From Atherinomorus stipes (Eukaryota; Chordata; Actinopteri; Atheriniformes; Atherinidae): a stretch of DNA of 64,000 nucleotides. Below the pieces are notes generated by a model. The model did not search any database. It saw only the letters and a program-made list of their open reading frames with translations, and was not told the DNA's origin. Below, piece after piece: positions 1-13,200 of the stretch. The stretch covers positions 124,001 to 188,000 of the forward strand of contig JALJCO010007119.1 of the NCBI GenBank assembly GCA_023101725.1, in the 5' to 3' direction. A program made the position numbers and the translations under genes. Numbering within the stretch: position 1 is the stretch's first letter; the number at the start of each line of letters is the position of its first letter.

Positions 1-2708
1 TCCAAAAAGCTGGGACAAGGACAACAAAAGACTGGCAAAGTTGATGAATGCTCAAAGAATGGGAAAGAATTCTACCAACAAAGCTCCATCAGTTAGTGTC
101 CAGTTTCCAAATGCCTTTTGAGTGTTGTTAGAAGGAAAGGTGATGTAACACAACATACCCCTGTCCTAGCTTTATCTGAAAGTGTTGCAGATGTAAGATT
201 CAAAAGGAGTGAATACTGTATTTGCAAAATACAATCAAGTTTATCAATCAAATATAGGTTGAAAGGGTTTCCAAATCATTTCATTCTGATTTTATTTACA
301 TTTTAAACAATGTCCCATCTGCATTGGAATAGAGATTTTATATGATCAGATAATATTTTCAGGACTCACTTTCTTTCTTATGAATCTCTTTTTTCCTGCT
401 TTTTTTCCCCTCTTCTAACTTGCCCCGTCCAGCATCGTAGCAAGCCAAACCAAAACTTTACTTTTTGGTAAAGTTAATTTAGATCTCTGTTGATGAAGCT
501 TTCTGTTCTTTTTCGGTTAAACCTTGTCTAACAGTCTCCTTCTTAAAGGAGACATCAAACATCAAGCAAAACACTGATTTACTATGTTACCATGCTCATA
601 ACATGTTTTTTGCTTGTTTGACATGAGATATGAAAAAGATTTGCCATTACTATGGCTTGGAGATTAAAGAACGGTTGCAACCTGATCTCACTAAAATACG
701 TGAAATGAGCACGAACCTTGAGGTCCTGATAAGCAACCTACTGGTATTTAGACAAAATATCAATACATGGTCATTTTATATGCTTCTTTATTCTTGCCCT
801 GCTTCACTTAAATCTTTGCTTTTTTAATCACATGGCATCTCACAAAACGCAGACAGGACCAGATTCTCATTCACTAGATGAGGACAGTCATCACCAAGCA
901 AATATAAGGCCATGAGAGTTGTCTGTTTCTCTTTTTCATGGCAAAAACTTTAAAATGCATTATTTTATGGAACTCAGATGAGCTTTTAGGAAATCAATAA
1001 CTGCTGGAATAGGACTAAGAATCTATATTTTCTAATAATCAGATGAAGAGTTCAGAGCCCTATTAGAGTCTGCCTTTGTGGAAACATTCCCTATTCAACT
1101 ATTTTGATTTGGATTTATTTGATTTTATATCAACTGAGTGACAAACACGAGGAAATGATGTAAGTTGTTTTTTTGGGTTTTTTTTTTTTTTTTAAAAGAA
1201 TGTTCCTGAACTGAGGCAGCTGAGATCCATACAAGGATGTAAAACTACTACAACAGCGGTGGCATTTAGCATCCTCCTACAGTCAAATTACAGCGCTTAT
1301 CCGAGTATGGCGCTTCTAATCTCCAACATCAATTATTTCTCATACAGTACAGTCTGATGACCTCCCTTTGGGTTCTTCAGCTGAGAAAAACCCTGGCATG
1401 AACAAAAAGCAAACTACAAGCTGTGTTATATGCAATCAGCTGCTTATGAAGAAACTCCATAACTGAAAATATTTAAGAACGTTTGAGCTGAATGTCCTCA
1501 TCGTTTGGGCCATGAAACTTGCGTTTTGTTTTCAGATACTTTTTCATATCAGGACTCCATCTCTTTGTGTCAGCTAAACACTTCAGCACGGGGCATATGT
1601 GCTGAGAAAATATAGCTCAGTCAGGAAAAATCAAATGATGGGTCAGAAGATCAACTGACAAGAAAACCTTGTGGACTTTCTAGGCTATGGCTTAGCAAGA
1701 GGAGTCAAAATGATAAGATGCCTTATTTTCAGTAATGTATAGTATTGATTTTGCTGGAATGCTATCTCTGCGTCTTGGCTTCTGTTTATTTAAACAGAGC
1801 ACCTTTTGCAATCATTTGCTTACTTTTCTGAGAATTACTGGAACATTTGAAGCATTGAAAATGATTCATATCAGACGAGGACATAATCTAATACTGCTAG
1901 GTCTACTGGTAGACATGCAGTGAGAAACATATTTCCTTATGTGGTCAAAGGAGATGCCAAGTTTATATGCATCATGTTATCACAATTTCTTAACAAGGCA
2001 TACATAAAATCCTAAATTTGGCTCATTTAAAGCTGTCTAAACAGTAAAAGTTTGCATCATGTCCTTAGAATTTCATTCTCAAGTTGAGATTGCTTAAAGC
2101 GCTACACAAATGCTACTAAATAAGATGATTTTTAAATACTTCAAGACCAAAATGACCAAAGTCCCTGTTTTTTTTATCATGTGCTTTGGTGCTAAAAGTA
2201 GGAAAACTATGCCATTTTATGTTTGAATCTGTATCATTACTACTTAAGAGTCAGTTTGTTTTCATTCTCAGAGATCTCCCCTCATTAACGAAAACACACA
2301 GTCAAGATTAGTTTTATCCAAACTCATTTGAGTAATTTCAGTTATTTTTCCTCCCAATCCTTCAGTCCTGAGTAGTTACACACAACTTCACAAATCATCT
2401 TAATAAATGTGAATAAAGATGTGAAAATTTCATTTAACCTTGAAGAATTTCCTCTGAGGATGTGTAACTCATTACAAACCACCTGGGAAATTCATGTGAA
2501 TTCAGTTTGGTACACTGCTGCCATCTAGTGTAACTATTGTAAACAACAACAGGCCAGGAGAGGAAACCATTTATCTAACATATTTGTAGATAATCAACCT
2601 CAACACATACAAGACTCCTCCAAGTTCTTCTTGCTTGATTACAGCCTATAGTAGTGCTCAAGTCAGTTAGATACATAAGCATAATGGTACATTTCCAGAG
2701 GTGAAATG
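1..2708. other. AT-rich intergenic DNA downstream of med1
   Basis: No gene is supported here. The only open frames are about 60-85 codons, biased in composition and without splice context or recognisable domains. There are homopolymer runs (for example a T-run near 1171-1192) and no clear transposon ends. In mammals FBXL20 lies on this side of MED1, but I see no F-box or leucine-rich-repeat exon. The stretch is probably spacer plus any far 3' transcript end of med1. Confidence 0.5.
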
Positions 2709-3347
2709 TTTATTTTGAGCTTCTAAAATGCTACAGCTAAAAAAAAAAAGCATTTTTTTCCCAATCATCATTATAATCATCAATCCAATAATCATCTATA
2801 CTAATTTAAACTTTAACAGTTCAAGTGTAGCAAAATCTACAAAGTCAAAGTTTTATCCAAAAAGGCAAATAAACACTTTTCTTGACTTACAATACCTTAC
2901 ATAAGATCTTACTTATGCTTTTTTGACAACATACATATGGCAATAAGATACATTGACATGCGTACTTTGCAAGATGTTTTCAATGAAACATTACAAACAT
3001 ATACTGACCGTAAAAACCTTTGACATGACAGAAAATGCAAAACATACGTCCACTTCTCAGAAAATATACTGTTTAAAGCCACTTTTGCAGTCAAGCTGTA
3101 CAACTGGTAAACTTGCGTGGCTTTACATTTACTGCATCCACTGTCACAGAACTGGCATCCCATTCAAGACTTTATACAATGATACCCAGTTACAGTAAAG
3201 TATAACACAGTACAACTTTATCGGGTCACAACATTCTGCTATCCAGTTCCATTTTGTTCCGAGTTCAATAAATAGAGGTTAACTTTTTGTTAAAAGCCAT
3301 GTGTTAAAATATGAGAAAAAATTATAAAAGTTTTTATATTTTAAAGG
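2709..3347 (-). other. med1: med1 3' untranslated region (candidate extent)
   Basis: This region follows the med1 TAA stop (3348-3350) on the minus strand. The first AATAAA I find reading down the minus strand is TTTATT on the plus strand at 2709-2714, giving a 3' UTR of about 640 nt. The true cleavage site cannot be read from sequence alone, and more distal signals are possible. Confidence 0.4.
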
Positions 3348-6300
3348 TTAAAGGTTACCAGTGAGGGCCGAGTCCATGAGGTCATCATCCTCATTTCTCA
3401 TATACATTGGACTGGAGCGGGATGGACGATCTGAGCTGAGCATGGAGAGCGATGAATCAGAGGCGGAGATGGGAGACCGTGACCAACTGTCTGCTTTCAT
3501 TGGATGTGAAGATGGGCCCATGGACATGGAGGACTTCTTTTTCTCCTTCTCCCTGTCCCGTTCTCGGTCTCTGTCCCTCTCCCTCTCCCGCTCTCTCTCT
3601 TTCTGCTTCTTCTTCTCCTTCTTGTGTTTTTTGTGTTTTTCCCCGGAGCTGAGGGGGATGGAGCTCATGTAGTCCTGAGGGGGAAGGGGGCGCATAGTTT
3701 GGTCGTCATCTGAACTGGGGCTATTCTGGTGGGACTTTTCTGCAACTGAGCTGCTGCCCGATTCGCTCTCGCTGTCGTGGTTGAGTGGGGTGTATCCTGG
3801 TGAGCGGCTGTGGCTCGGGGAGGAACGGTCATGCTTGGGTGTAGAGCCACTGAAAAGGGGGGATGCTTTAAGGCTAGGAATTTGTGGACGCATGGAGTCA
3901 TTAGAGCCTTCTCCAGCTTTCTGAAGGGTCACTTTAGCCTTGATGCTTGGTGAACCACCATCTGGTTTACTAATGATAATTTTGGCCAATGCGGTTCCAC
4001 CTGTTTTTGAATCCATAATTTTTTTATCCCCACTATTTCCCCCAGATACTGAAACTTTTGCTTTTGCCTCCTTATCAGACTTTTCCCGTTTATATTCTCC
4101 GCTTTGGGAGGATGAGGTATGTTTGGAAGGACCCATGTTTGAAGAACCACTTGGAACATTTCCAGGACCACCAGGAGCCGATGCTGAACCCCCTCCCCCT
4201 ACTGGTGGCCCTACCTCACAACCATCCTCCCCAACTCCTCCTCCACCTACACTCTTTAGCTTGTCTATAACTGCTGTCAAAGAGGGCTTTTTGTTTCTAC
4301 TGGGAGACTTCCCTTTGGCATTCGGGTTATTTGCATTGTTCTGACCGGCCCCACTACCACCACTTCCTCCGCTGCTTCCACCACCGCCTCCACTGTTTCC
4401 TCCACTTCCACTTCCTCCTCCTGTCCCTCCTCCCCCTCCACTTCCACCTCCTCCACTCCCGTATTGTGACTGGGAGCCTCCTGAGAAGCCCATGGAACCA
4501 GAAGACTGGGAGGAGCTGGAGGATGAAGAGGAAGATGTGGAACTAGAGGAAGAGCCCCCACCACCTGGCTTTTGAGAGCTCATACCTCCTCCAGAGGAAG
4601 ACTTGGACCCACTAGAGCTGCCACCTCCTGAGCCCATTGGAGATTTAGCCTTGGAAGAAGGAGGGGTTCCTGGAACTTGGGACTGCTGCATTTTCATTGG
4701 AGAGGACAATTTGTCACCAGAGCTGCTGGAACGGGAATGGGAGGGAGAAATATTGGGCTTTATGTTGGGATTCATAAGTGACCCAGGAGGCTTGCCCCCC
4801 TGAGGCTTAATTTTATTACCACTTCCAACTCCACCTCCAGAACCTCCAGGCCCAGACAGCCCATGTTTAGTTATTGGGGAGGATCCTGGTTTGCCAACAC
4901 CCATGCCTTGAGAGGAACCTTTTGACTGGGACGGCCCACTTCCACCTCCTCCACCCCCTGGCTTGGAGTTGTTACCTTGTGCCATTGAACCTTCTTTGGA
5001 TTTGATCTTCCCAGAAGAAGACGAGTGTGAATGGTGGCTTTTGCTGCTGCCGCTTCCTCCTGAACCTCCTGTGCTGCTTGTGGCGGAGCTACTGGAGGTG
5101 TATCCACCATGGGATGTTGTTTTCCCACCAGTAATGGTACCTTTTGGGATCTGAATGGTGATTTTTGGAATGGGAGGTGTGGCACCTCCAGGTGGAGTTT
5201 GTGAGCGCCCTGAACTACCAGGGGATTTGGAGCCTCCTCCACTTATGCTCCCTCCAGAACCTGAACCCCCACTAGGAGGCGTATATGGCCGCCCTCCTGA
5301 GCTGTGAGAGGGAGACTTGCCATCAGGATCTAGCTTTTTGCGTTTGGGAGGTTTATCTTTAGATTTCCCTTCACTGGATGGGGTTCTGCTTCTTTTGACT
5401 TGCTTCCCATCTGCTGAGCTGCTCCCCATTCCCATCCCAGAACTGCTCCCCCCACTGCCCCCATTTTCATCCTTTGGCCGCATGAGACCTTGCTGTTGTT
5501 TTACTTTGGGTTCTGCACTCTTAAAATCAGCACATGCACCACCAAGCCCCATCATGATTGGGCTTTGGGACCCTCCACCATGTGTGTCTCCCAAATCAGG
5601 AGCTTGCCCTAGAAGTGGTTTACCACTACTTCCAAAGACCATCCCCATATCAAAAGGATCTTTAAGTGAGGGTTCTGGGGTGCTCTGTCCATGTGGGGTA
5701 GGATTCTGTGGAGTTCCTGATGGAGTATTCTGCTGGCTACTTCCCCCAAATCCCTTAACTAGGTCCAAGTCTCCATCAGCACTTGGAGAACTGTCATCAA
5801 AGTAGCTCTGGGAGAAACTATGTCCTGAGGTTAGAAGGTCAGGGTTGAAGTCAGAGGCATCAGGAAAGAAGTTTGTGGAAGAAGAGTCACTGGTAGGAGT
5901 GGCAGCAGTTGCAGCTGCCTCAGCAATCAGGTCAGCAGCATCTGTAAAGGGGTTTTCATTGCTGTTGGTATTGAAAATGTCTGCTGAATCAAACACTGCA
6001 CTACCCTGACCCGAACTAGATGAGTCTCGGATGGGAGTACCTAGGGGGCCTCCATCATCCCCACCACCACTCATTGGGTGCTGCCCATGGTTTCCACTGC
6101 TGCCTTTGCCAGTTTGTTCAGGTAAATCTTGCAAGATTTCCGTGATGTCTGGTCCAATGCTATCAGAGCTGGAGAGGCGCACCATACGAGGCGGAACAGC
6201 ACCAGGTGGTTGCTGTTGCTGAGACTGAACATGAGATTGTGAATAAGGCATGCTGGAGCCTGGGGGCGGTGTTCCACATTGGCTAGGTGCAGGAGTGATG

Positions 6301-7215
6301 CTATGGGGTGTATCGAGACCATCGCCAGTTAGGTTAACATCAAAGATAGAATTCTGAGATGCATCCACATCCATAGAAAGGAGTTCCCGGTGAAAATCAT
6401 CCTCATGGGTAACTGAATGGTGCTGGTGGTGCTGTGGTATGGAGGATGCTTGTTGTGATTTCATACCCATGCCACCACCTCCACCACTTGCATTTGCTCC
6501 AGGCAAAACTCCACCCTTTTCAGTTCCCCTGGGACGCTTTTTCTTTCCCTTTGCGTTTCCTCCCGGGCAAGCTCCGCCCATGCCATCCGTCCGTGGGGAG
6601 CCGGAAGAATTCTGTCTCTCCAATGGGCTAGAACCATAGAGTGCTGCAAAATCCTGTGTGGGGTTGTCTTTCAAAAGGTTCATCAACATAGGATGATTCT
6701 TTGTGTTGCTGGCAGGGGAGGATGTTGGTGGAGGAGTTTGGTGGGGTTGTGGTGCATTCTGGGAGCTGGGACTAGAACCCACACTTCCAGTTATCTGCAA
6801 CAGACTTGTCAGTATGGGATTCTGGGTGACTTTGCTGTAGTCATCTGAATGGCCTTGACCTTGCTGCTGTTGCTGTAACTGTTGCTGACCAGCCACCCCT
6901 CCTGGGGTGAGGGACTCCCCTTGAGATTGCCTTCCTGTACGAGACATTTCAAACAAAGAAGTGATTGGACCTGTAAAATTAGGCCCCCCTGGGGGTCCTC
7001 CACCAGTAGGTGTGTTGCTCCCTGTGAGTCCAGGCAGTCCCATTGGGTTGGCTCCATCTGCTGCCATGTTATAGGTGGGACTACCTGAGGGCGGCAGGTT
7101 ATTCTTAACCATGGTCTCCACTGTCTGTGCGATTAATGAGAGAGCAGGAGTGTCTGCTTGGATGGTCTCTGCTTTCCTTCGAATGGCCCGCATAGTTACA
7201 GGAATGGACATGCAC
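3348..7215 (-). CDS. med1: med1 terminal exon 16: nuclear-receptor boxes and disordered tail
   Basis: One 3.87-kb exon encodes residues 535-1823. It opens with the conserved CMSIPVTMRAIRRKAETIQA block. Both nuclear-receptor LXXLL boxes are intact: LTSLL (residues 670-674, plus-strand 6798-6812) and LMNLL (712-716, 6672-6686). Next come PLERQNSSGSPR, the acidic block around DDFHRELLSMDVD, MVRLSSSDSIGPD, and a basic nuclear-localisation type segment (KSKDKPPKRKK, about 1152-1162). A long Ser/Gly/Pro-rich disordered tail follows. Near the C-terminus is a lysine-rich stretch running into an Arg/Glu/Asp repeat, then an acidic end with DRPSRSSP and DDDLMDSAL. The order matches the mammalian protein. 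Many short open frames on the opposite strand overlap this exon and are shadows of its biased composition. Confidence 0.95.
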
Positions 7216-10200
7216 CTACAAAAGTTTGGAAACAATTACCATTAAAAAAAAATACAATTCCCATTTATGAACTCAGGAAGAAACAAAATTCTCACCTCTG
7301 GACCACTTTCGTAATGAATTCATCAGTACAGATCAGAGCATCTGACAGTCCTTTGTACAACTGGCAAGACACCTGTCTGGAGTCAATAACCTCCATCATC
7401 ACTAGAGTAAAAAAGATGAGACAGAAATCAGATTTATGACTGAGCAATCAACCAATATTTTCACCGATTTCACTATTTCTAGATGGTTCACCAAAGAATA
7501 AATCAATACGATCTACACAAATTGACAGTATTGATCCAAAGTGTTTCTACAGAACCGATTTTTTTATTTTTTTTTTTTGCATTCAATTAGTTAACCAGTT
7601 AAAACAAGTAAACAAGTTTCTTTATGTTACAATTAGGTTTTGGGTTGGTGGGTAAAAAGACTAATATCACTTCATACTACATTTATAGGCACATGTATTT
7701 TGCAACACTTCCCAATGTGTCACAATGAAGGCAGGCTACTGAAAGAAATGCAATAATGACTCTACAAAAATAAAAGTATATTTTAACAGTCCTCCCCCTG
7801 CCATATTGTAAGATGTGTTATTATAGTAACTAAAATGGGACCAATCAAACCCTAACTCTGGGGGGAGGTGAGGGGTATTCACATTGTTGCAATTTGTGCT
7901 TCTAGATGAGATTACATTGTTAACATGGGACTTGCATACTCATGAGACACATTTTTCAGTAAAACAATACACTTACTGAAGAGGATCAATTTCGGGGTCA
8001 GAACCTTCCATGTTAGTGAGTTTTGTTTACATTTCTTTTCAAATAAGTGTTCAACTTATAGCTCTGATTCACGTGCAAACAATTAACTTGATCAAATGCA
8101 AAAATACCCCAAAATGTAGTTAAATAGTGGGATTTTGTAAAAGTGAGAGCTCACCACAGACTAATGATTCATTAACAGGATGCTGGAAAGAGACGCCAAA
8201 ACTTGAGTCAGTGAGTGGACACACTTCAAACTGCAGAAGACCTGCACTGTCTGAAGGAAAAACAAAAAACAAAAAACATGTTGCGCTTGTCAAATGTAGT
8301 GTAATACAAACAGAAACAAGCTTGCCCATACACAATAAATCAGATGTGAGATATTTACCTTCTTTGATGGATGTTCTTTTGACACAGCTGCCTATTAAGG
8401 TATTATAGGCTGCTTGGTGGCGAATTATATCCAGCAAGAATGGCACTTGTGCTGGGTGGCCGAAGGGAATCTTGGACACCATTGCTCCTTTAAGAGAGTG
8501 ACCATCTTGCACTGGGGCATCGCCATTAAGGAAGTAACAGTGCTGCTGATCTGGCAAGATCTACGAAAAAAGAAAAAGTTTTTCATTCAAAGTCTTTTGT
8601 ATAGATATAAAATATCTATGAAATGATTGTGTTTAACTTTTGAAACCTCAAATTTCATTGCGGAATGACAAGAAATTTCATTTTACTGAATGCACTGCAT
8701 GTTTTCTAAATTTGTACAAAGACAGCTCAGAGACCAAGAGAAGAAACAGAAATGTTGAGACAAAATTGTAAAAAGGATTGCAAGAACAGTTTTCTAATAA
8801 ATATCTTCAGTGATTTTGAAAGTGCAATTTTGAAGTGTGGTAGGTGAGCAAAGTAACAAGACCACAGAATGAGCAACATGGAATGAATGTGGACAGGAAT
8901 TAAATAATAGATAAGAGGTTATATACAATAGCTTAAAAAAAAAGAAGGATTTATGTGTGAGAGGATTGCGTGTGTCAGCTCACCGAGTAAAAGTGCATGT
9001 TGAGCAAGGGTGCTGGCAGTGAGCCGTTGTCTTCCAAGAGCTGCAGCTGGCTCTGGACTATTAACTGGTAAAGAGGTGAGAGGCTCGGCAAAGTGTCAAA
9101 CACTGGAATTGCTGTGTAAAAAAGATTTTTAAGTCAAAATTCTTAAAACAAGCATATCGTTTTCTATCCATACTATAATGGCAACTTAATACAGTATGCA
9201 TGAAATAAACTCACAAGTTACACTGCCCATCCTCTGTATGAAGGATAGTGAGAAAGGCATGGGGCGATTCATCTTGAGGAAAAAACAAGCTGGCAGGTCT
9301 ACACAGTTGGAGTTGGTCACAGTGGAAAAAGAAGCTGTGCTAAAATGCAGAAAAAAAAAAAATGCATCAGCTGTTCTCTACAACTACCTGATTGGGATAC
9401 TAAAATAAGCCAGAGATAATTGCCTTTTATTGAGAAGAATAGTGTGTTTATCATTGTTTACAATGATTCCCATGTATCTTGTGATGGTAAGGTATATTCT
9501 CTTACCCCTTGTTGTCAACTGGGTGGGATCCGGAGATAAGTGGAGTGATTGGGAGCTTGTACACTGCAGACGTTCCCTCAATTGTCACAGATACACTGAC
9601 ACCCAGAGAACGGGGCACTGCAACAGTAAGTGCCACATAAGTCAGAAGACCAGTCACATAGGATACTTACAGTCAATCAGCAAATCATATTGCCAGTGGC
9701 TGGCATATCATTCTTTATTTGGACACTTGTAAATGATGTCCTTCAAGCACTTGCCGTTGCTGTCGGTTAAGTTGAGATGTGAGCCTGTTCCCTCCTCAAA
9801 GATGTCATAAGGAGACACGTAACACTGAAGAGAAACCAGATGGCCACCGCTCCTGGCTGTCAACAAGCCCACGCTTCCATGAAGAATAGTTTCCACTGTA
9901 TTGGCATTGGTTGCTAACCTGATAGATGTAAACAATAATTCCTGTATTACCAAATAGGGGCTCCAAATCACCGAATTAAATAAGCATTTCCTGGACACCA
10001 ACTTTTAATAATCAACCGTCCCACATTTAATTTCATGGGCAGGTCTTTCACCCTAATTGATAATCAAGTTTAGCATAATGACAGTGTTATGACAATCAAA
10101 GGGGTCCACATTAAGAGAACCTTTAAATCTTAATTGTTTTATCAAACTTGGTGGAATTTACAAGTGGGAGCATCACCACAGAGCACATAATCTCTTGGCA

Positions 10201-13200
10201 ATTGTGACAAAGTGACTAAAAAACAGAAAACTTTTTAAGGTGATGAAATGACTACTATCCTGCAAACTTACCTAAACATGTGCATCATCTTGGTGAGATC
10301 AAGCTCTAAAGACTGCAGTGCTTTATACATCTTTGTTTTTAGTTTACTGAAACACAAAAAATATTAGGAAAAAAAAAGCGTCTTCAATATTCTTGAAGAG
10401 ATTAGTGTACTTTTAAAAACATCTGTATGTGAACTAATGACAGTGGTTACAAGTCAGCTTACTTGTCTCCTGGAAGCTTGTATAAATCAACCAGCCCCTT
10501 GAGATGTTTGGAAAATTCTTCAAAGTTCTTTTCCCTTATGATAAGAAAAATATTTCTTACATTCACATGCTTTGTTCGTCAATACAAGAATGACTAAATC
10601 TGTATAAATTTTTGTGTTAAAAGCTGTAGTTTTGTGGTGTCTACTGACCTCAGATGTTGAAACAGCTCAGGACAACTCTGTAACCAACAAATCCAGACAA
10701 TAATATTAAACAATTTCTATGTAAGGTGGTGCATGAATTCAAATGAATCAAAGAATCAAGGGATGGGCCTTTTTCTCTCAGAGAATAAAAACAAAACATT
10801 TCCAATTTAACAATTTATGTAAAACAAAGTTTAAAGGTAGAGTCTGGAGTCCTCCCACCGTTTCTGTTTGTAAACAACACTATTGAAACTGAGTGCCACT
10901 CCCCACTAAAGGCCACATTGGTCTTCAGCCTATTCAGCTTCAAGCCTCTCCTTTAAAGCTCGGAAGTGGGTAAAAGTCAAACCAATATTGACCCTGCTTT
11001 TCCAACGTGCACTAAGGCTCTTACCGCAGAGTACTTCCTTTTCTCGCTGCGTCCGCCGTCCCCCCCCCCCCCCCCCCCCCCTAGAGTTTGAGTGACTGGC
11101 GTCTGCTCGAATCATGAGCTTATTCCCACAAAGTGTCATGCCCTTAGCTCTGTCATTGGCTGGCGGCAAACAAAAATCTCTGACCAGAAATGTCCAGAAT
11201 GCACCAAAACAAAGGGAAAAGGCGAATTACAGACAGGGGAAAAGGGAGTTGCAAACAAACTGACCCCCGCATGAGAGTAGAGGTCCAAAGGCGCGGATTG
11301 AGACAGATTTCACTTGCACAAGTCTAACGTTTATTTTCAGGGGGGAACCTCCAGACTCTACCTTTAAAATTAACAACTCAACTAAACTAAAGGAGCTAAT
11401 AGAAATGTGCTGACCGTGGGGTTTTCTCTCTCATGGGCCACCTTGACATCCACTAGCTGGCCACTGCTGTCCAGCTGCACCTCCACATAAAACATGTCTG
11501 ATGTGATGTAGCATTCAGTCCCCGATGGACTGAGGTGAGAGCCCAACCTGCTTAGACAGGACAAAACAAAGATAGGAAAACTGATTGTCATCATCACGCT
11601 GAACACATTTCATCCTTTGTCCTCTTGTATTTTGGCTTACCTTTTACATTAGAAATAGCTGTAAGGCAATGATCCGTAATGAAAAAGTATGAGTTTAAGT
11701 TGTGATACTCACATGTTTTGTCGAGCAATGGATTCCAAACGATCTGTCATGGATGGGAGAGATGAGACTAAAAAAGGAGAACAGAAAATGTACAATATGA
11801 TTATGTGAGAAAAACCTGCATGCTGTATATTCAGAGCAAAAGACACATGTTTTTTGTTTTTTTTAATATTGTTTTCAAGGCAAGTTGATTTGCAGAACTG
11901 CATTTTCACAATTGATTCCAACCTAAATGAAGTCACAATTCCTCTGTTTAATAAAACAAAGACATTTTCCTGTCATTACAGTGGGGTTACATGAACACTT
12001 TTGTCACAATTAAAACGTTCTCAAGTCCAGAAAAGAGATTAGATCCGTATTTTTTGCGCCATGTGACCGCACCAAAAGTCCAGAACAGTTGTCAGAACGG
12101 AACGGTTGGAGGAGGCCGTCTGCACAATTGGAAAGTCCAAAACGCTTGACGCAAGGGGGTGGGGTCCTCCCCCCTCTGGAGCTCCCTGCCAATGCTTCTC
12201 TTGAAGTGGACATACCTCATGCACACAAAGTAATGAGACACACAGGACATGTTTCTTGAAACTTCATGCTGGCTTTCTCTCTGTCAGTATGCTCGATGCT
12301 TGTACGTGCATAGATTGTCTATTAGTGAGAGACATCACACTATCTGGTGGTGACGACACCGGCTGGACTGGAGTTTTGCCATCTCTTTCTACTTGTGTCA
12401 CGGCGTAATGACCACGGTTTCGTCCTCAAAATGTTTCAGAAAACAACTATGAGACCGCGCAGAGTTGGACCCCTGCTGCAAGAATCCAAATCGTTCAAGT
12501 CTAGTTTGTTTGAGGACCCCATGAGACTGTGCCCTTACATGTGTGTTGGTATTGTAAGTCAATGTTCTCACCTTTAAGTGCTCTCTGCAGGGTCTCCAAG
12601 CAGTTGAGTAGAAGCTGGTGACCTGCTGCATTCATCACACCACGTTTCTCCTAGGGCACAGTATGACGAAAAAAGATATAAATAGGAAAGAGATGAGAAA
12701 AAATAAATGTGCTTCATCAACAATATGTGATGTTTAGGTTTATTTCACATTGTCTGAGTCAGCAAAACTGGGCCAACACTTAAATGTCTGACTATTTAGT
12801 GAAAATAAAGAAAGGTGGGAAAAAGTCACCACTGCACTTAAAAATAAAGCCTCTGTATGTTTATGTGCATGAAGGCTATAAATTTGTACTGAGACTATAG
12901 GTACATGAGTTGTAAGTTTCTGATGTGACCAGCTGAAAAGTGCATAGATAAAAGGATGGCACTACTGTGGAACATTTTTACTTAAATTACTGTACAAAAT
13001 AGATTCAAGGATTTGGTCAGTTTCATCCTGATTTGATTTAAGTTTCTCAGTTATGAAAATGTGTAATTAACTTGTTGTAGAATACAATCGTGCCACTAGG
13101 AGGAGCCCCTAACTGTAATAACACTGTCACAATAGTAGAGAGGCTGGGAGGAAAAATGTCATCACCTGCCAAACTAAGGGCTGAGTTCAAGAACAACTTG

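Noticed and set aside
3361..7088. Many plus-strand and other-frame open frames of 60-162 codons
   Set aside because: Antisense or frame shadows of med1 exon 16, whose biased codons suppress stops in other frames.
9708..9755. Extension of med1 exon 9 to the stop at the end of its open frame
   Set aside because: It would end the protein early; the GC donor at 9754 restores the frame and the conserved VPRSLG junction.
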